The position numbers were made by a program, and so were the translations under genes. Below, piece by piece: positions 60,657-64,000 of a stretch of 64,000 nucleotides of DNA (its first letter is position 1; each line of letters opens with the position of its first letter). The stretch spans positions 3,504 through 67,503 of the forward strand of contig CANQRC010000002.1 of the NCBI GenBank assembly GCA_947626155.1, in the 5' to 3' direction. This stretch comes from an uncultured Clostridia bacterium. GTDB lineage: Bacteria; Bacillota; Clostridia; Christensenellales; UBA1242. Under the pieces are notes generated by a model. The model was not told the origin of the DNA. It worked only from the letters and a program-made list of their open reading frames with translations, and ran no database searches.

Positions 60657-63600
60657 ATGAGAGAGCGTGTTTGTAAAAATTGTGGAGGAAGGTCATATAA
60701 AGTGGTTGGGCAGAACATGGTCAAATGCCGTTTCTGTGGCACTTTGTATGTTGACGAACACGCATCAAAAGAGGAAGAAGTTTTGGTCATTGGCGCAAAC
60801 GAAATTGCCCGCGCGCTGAGATTTGATGATGCAGTTGACGAATTTAACAAAATCCTCACACTTTTTCCACTTTCTTTTGAGGGGCATTTTGGACGTGCGC
60901 TTGCAAGAAACAAAATTGTGCTTTACACAAACAAAAGAGGCACGGGCAGAAGCCCTCGCTTTTTTGACAAGGTGACAAACCTTTTTGATGACCCCGACTT
61001 TAAAAGGGCGGTGGAACTTGCGCCTGAGGAGACGGCAAAAACTTACAACGACCTTGCAAAAAAAGTTGAAAAATACAAAAGACAATATGAAGAATTTGAC
61101 CAATCTTTTGACATTTTGGTTGCGCCAACTTCTTATGATAAAAATAATCCAAGCCCAGCAATAACGGGGCTTGTAGAAAAACTGAGGCAGGACAAAAGCG
61201 TTTATCTTTTGCCAGAGAATGGCGAAAAAGAGCCTCGGCTTTTCCGCGCGCTTGAAACAAGCAAGGCGCTGGTGTTGATAAACGAGAAAAACGCTGATTT
61301 TGGAGAAGTTAAAAGTGTTTTTGACAGATATTTTTATTTTATAACCCAAAAGAAAAAGGCCAAAAGCAGCCTTATTATTGCAGTTGATGAAAATAGAGTG
61401 CAGAAAAAAGATTTGCCAAAAGAATATTTAAACTTCAACCTTGCCTCTGTTGGCGACATGGACGAACTTGCCCAAACCGTTTTGGATGAGGCGGAGCGCA
61501 CGGCAAAAGAGGTGGCAAAAATTGACACCGTCACGCTTTCAACTGACGAGCCTGTCAAGAAAAAGCAAGTTGAAATTCAAACAATAAATCCTGTTGACCT
61601 TGGCCACTATGAGGTTGAAAATATGCCTCTCAGCGCGGCGAACATGGTGGATTGGATTTTTCTGCTTTTAAAAAATGGCGACTTTGAAACGGCGGACGCG
61701 CTGATTAAGAAAGAACTTGAAAAGGACGAAAACAACGCCAATCTTCTTTTTGCCAAACTTATGTCCTCGCGAAAAATTAAGACAGAGGAAGAGTTTTTTG
61801 CCAGCATTTCAAACTTCCAAGATTTAGAACAAATTGAGAAGATTTTGAAGTTTGCGCCAAAGGATTTTGCCGAAAATTTTGTTGACAGTTTGGAGGGGCT
61901 TATTGAAAAACTTGGCGAAAAGGAATATTATCAAAAATATTTGCTTTTCCTTGCCGGCTTCAACACTCCAAACAGGCAAAATTTTATTGAGGCGGCAGAA
62001 AATCTTGCCGTCGAGACCATGGACGAACAACTTATTGAAGATGTTCAAAAGTGTTTCGACCCAAACGACACAGACAAGTTTGTTTCTTTTTATTATGCAC
62101 TTGCGCAAAAGAGTGGCGACCAAAAATATTATGACCAAATTTTGAGCCTGGACCAAGGTCACGAGCAGAGCAACATGACCAGATTTTTGCAACATTTTGG
62201 CACGCCGGAGCAAATTTTGAGTTACAGAAACAAGGATGAAATTGAGGAAGTTTTCAAGTATTTAAGCGAAAGTTCGCGCGCAAACTTTGTTATGCAGGTG
62301 ACCGACCTTGTTTTGCCAATTGCCTACAAAGATTTGGAGGCGGCGGAGGGGCAACTTGATTTTTATCTTTCCTACATAATAAACACGGCCGATCTTTGCG
62401 CTTGCCTACAAAAAATTGCCACCACTTTTGCGGAGATGAGATTTTTTAAGCAGGCGGAAAAATACATAACAATTGCCATTTCAAAAGACAATCAAAACGC
62501 CGAATTTTATTGGACTTTAATTAAGGTTAAGGCGCATTGTGTCTCTGACGGCGAAGTTGTCACCTCGTCGGTGAAATTTTCGGATTTTCCAGAATGGGAA
62601 AGTTTGATAAGCGTTTCAAACGAGCAGCAGCGCGAAAAAGTTGCGGCCTTTATCAGCAAAAACAACCTCTATCAAGGCGAAAGAACAAAGTTCTTGCCCG
62701 ACCTTCTGGATGAAAAAACTTTGAAAGAGAAATTGAATGATTTTCTTATCAGAAATCAAAAAATTTTGCTTGAAATTGACGGTGCTCCCGAGGCTCAGCG
62801 ACGGGCGCAATATTTTAAAGTTCAACTAAAACCTCTTGAGGAGGCGCTAAATCAAATTGGGCAAAGCGAAAATTATCAGGAGTTTTATGACCTTTCGCAA
62901 AAGATTGAAAAGCGCCTAAACCTGCTTGACCTAACGCTTGAATCTTCAATAAGCGTTTTGGATGTTTCGGCGCGAGACGAGGGCTTGAAGAAAATTTATG
63001 ACCAGCAGGAAAAACAAGAGAAACAACATGAAAAACAACTTAAAAGAATTAAAGAAGACAAATTTTTAAAGCGCTATTTGTGCGGATTTTTGGAATTTTT
63101 CCCAATTTGCTTTTTGACGCTGCTTTTGGCGCTGACTGTTTTCTTTCCCAAAGAAGTTTTTGCGCTTTTCTCGCAGGACTTTTTGATAATTTCAGTGATT
63201 TGCACGTCCGTGATTGCCGTTGCAAACATAATTTTCTATTATATAAAAAGGAAAAAACTTGACAAAAAGTGGAAGATTGTAAATATTGTTTTGTTTGCCC
63301 TTGGAATTGTGAACCTGATTTTGTTTATAGTCGGCTTTTACATTTTTCCAAACCCAATTGTGGTGACAAACGCAAGCGAACTTAAAACTTATCTTCAAAA
63401 CGCAAGTTATGGCAAAATTGAACTTGCAAATGATGTTGACATGAACGGCATCACATGGCGCGAGGCAAATTTTTCTGGCACGCTTGACGGAAAAAATCAC
63501 AAACTGAAAAACGTCTCCATCTCGGGTGGACTTCTTGCACACAACAGCGGAACAGTCAAAGATTTGGAGATTGAACTTAATCAAACGCTTAAAAACGCCG

Positions 63601-64000
63601 CTCTTTTTGGCGCGCTGGCAAAGGTGAATAGCGGAAAACTTGAAAATTGCACGCTCTTCGGCACGCTTAGCATAGAATCAAATGCCGACGCCGTGATTGG
63701 CGGACTTGTTGGGCAGGACAGGGGCGGCGAAATTTTAAATTGCAAGTCAAATTTAACTATCACAATCACCATTTCAAATTGCAAACTTGCTTTTGGCGAA
63801 ATTGTCGGGCAGGTCAGCGGCGCAACAAAAATTTGTCAGTCTTCAAGCGAGGGGGCGGTGACTCTGACGTCTTCCGAGGCGGAATTCAACCTTGGCGGCT
63901 TTGTTGGAAAACTTGACAATGTGAGCGGCCACTCCATCAGCCAAAACTATTCCAATCTCATAATAAACCTTACAGGAAGCGGCAACGCTGCAAACGTGGG
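60657..64000 (+). CDS. Zinc-ribbon/TPR/TIR-like/membrane/GLUG protein, partial at 3' end
   Basis: Open to the window edge, at least 1,114 residues. Order: zinc ribbon (Cys 6, 9, 24, 27); TPR-like helices (about 45-85); a TIR-like domain (about 150-278) beginning SFDILVAPTSYD, with LFRALETSKALVLI and LIIAVDENRVQKKDLPKEY in the positions of conserved TIR strands; a long helical-repeat region to about 780; a charged coiled coil (QEKQEKQHEKQLKRIKED); three membrane helices (about 806-897); and an external part with ASELKTYLQNAS...ANDVDMNG, a beta-helix entry, and GLUG-like repeats (VIGGLVGQDRGGEILNC). The N-terminus is cytosolic and the C-terminus outside. Zinc ribbon-TPR-TIR proteins are known in Firmicutes; this fusion to a membrane and surface domain looks unusual. 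The TIR catalytic Glu is not clearly assignable. TAGGA lies upstream. Confidence 0.78.
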   Translation, partial: MRERVCKNCGGRSYKVVGQNMVKCRFCGTLYVDEHASKEEEVLVIGANEIARALRFDDAVDEFNKILTLFPLSFEGHFGRALARNKIVLYTNKRGTGRSPRFFDKVTNLFDDPDFKRAVELAPEETAKTYNDLAKKVEKYKRQYEEFDQSFDILVAPTSYDKNNPSPAITGLVEKLRQDKSVYLLPENGEKEPRLFRALETSKALVLINEKNADFGEVKSVFDRYFYFITQKKKAKSSLIIAVDENRVQKKDLPKEYLNFNLASVGDMDELAQTVLDEAERTAKEVAKIDTVTLSTDEPVKKKQVEIQTINPVDLGHYEVENMPLSAANMVDWIFLLLKNGDFETADALIKKELEKDENNANLLFAKLMSSRKIKTEEEFFASISNFQDLEQIEKILKFAPKDFAENFVDSLEGLIEKLGEKEYYQKYLLFLAGFNTPNRQNFIEAAENLAVETMDEQLIEDVQKCFDPNDTDKFVSFYYALAQKSGDQKYYDQILSLDQGHEQSNMTRFLQHFGTPEQILSYRNKDEIEEVFKYLSESSRANFVMQVTDLVLPIAYKDLEAAEGQLDFYLSYIINTADLCACLQKIATTFAEMRFFKQAEKYITIAISKDNQNAEFYWTLIKVKAHCVSDGEVVTSSVKFSDFPEWESLISVSNEQQREKVAAFISKNNLYQGERTKFLPDLLDEKTLKEKLNDFLIRNQKILLEIDGAPEAQRRAQYFKVQLKPLEEALNQIGQSENYQEFYDLSQKIEKRLNLLDLTLESSISVLDVSARDEGLKKIYDQQEKQEKQHEKQLKRIKEDKFLKRYLCGFLEFFPICFLTLLLALTVFFPKEVFALFSQDFLIISVICTSVIAVANIIFYYIKRKKLDKKWKIVNIVLFALGIVNLILFIVGFYIFPNPIVVTNASELKTYLQNASYGKIELANDVDMNGITWREANFSGTLDGKNHKLKNVSISGGLLAHNSGTVKDLEIELNQTLKNAALFGALAKVNSGKLENCTLFGTLSIESNADAVIGGLVGQDRGGEILNCKSNLTITITISNCKLAFGEIVGQVSGATKICQSSSEGAVTLTSSEAEFNLGGFVGKLDNVSGHSISQNYSNLIINLTGSGNAANV

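Overview
The window reads as a chromosome segment of a low-GC, anaerobic, probably gut-dwelling Bacillota (Clostridia-like; the exact lineage is inference). Ribosome binding sites are of the AGGAGG type and promoters are sigma-A-like, with a recurrent TAAAAT -10 box. TGA is used as a stop. Gene content includes class III anaerobic ribonucleotide reductase (nrdDG) behind NrdR-like boxes, a choloylglycine (bile-salt) hydrolase fragment, a YolD/Y-family polymerase pair and a SAM-clan riboswitch on metK. I saw no tRNA, rRNA, CRISPR array, prophage or transposase.

Layout. 1-12.5 kb is a housekeeping and envelope region: bile-salt hydrolase C-terminus, thymidine kinase, Y-family polymerase plus YolD, a GH18-like lipoprotein with an apparently leaderless start, a beta-helix lipoprotein, a small RYVEG protein, riboswitch-controlled metK, mscL, nrdD-nrdG-dut, a ZIP metal transporter, and a cluster of GTCATTCTGAG-type palindromic repeats. 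12.5-46.4 kb is a single gene for a secreted, membrane-anchored protein of about 11,285 residues. It is built of roughly 70 InlB/Flg_new-type repeats, with jelly-roll-like modules nested inside some N-terminal repeats and a more acidic, MucBP-like C-terminal half. 46.4-48.3 kb holds a frameshifted 2,4-diaminopentanoate-dehydrogenase-like gene and tmk. 48.4-54.8 kb is a divergent glycerol locus: glpK, a monoacylglycerol-lipase-like hydrolase with a Lys-rich tail and a YhhN lysoplasmalogenase-like protein on the minus strand; a GlpA-like dehydrogenase, an FAD/NAD oxidoreductase and a DUF1667 protein on the plus strand. 54.9-56.5 kb has a YwaF-like membrane protein, a bacterial PH-domain protein and a tiny Cys-rich protein.

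The most interesting part is 56.7-64 kb, a tight seven-gene operon that looks like a bacterial ESCRT-type membrane-remodelling module. It encodes, in order: an SPFH protein with two zinc ribbons, a single-pass membrane protein, a TPR-like protein, a coiled-coil protein, an ESCRT-III (CHMP/Snf7/PspA)-like protein with a C-terminal MIM1-like motif, a Vps4/katanin-type AAA ATPase with an N-terminal MIT-like domain, and a very large protein running off the window edge. That last protein combines a zinc ribbon, TPR, a TIR-like domain, helical repeats, three membrane segments and an external GLUG-like beta domain. The inferred scheme is a membrane scaffold (SPFH), a helical polymer (ESCRT-III-like), its disassembly ATPase (Vps4-like) and a transmembrane sensor. 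Family assignments rest on reading motifs by eye; no database search was run.
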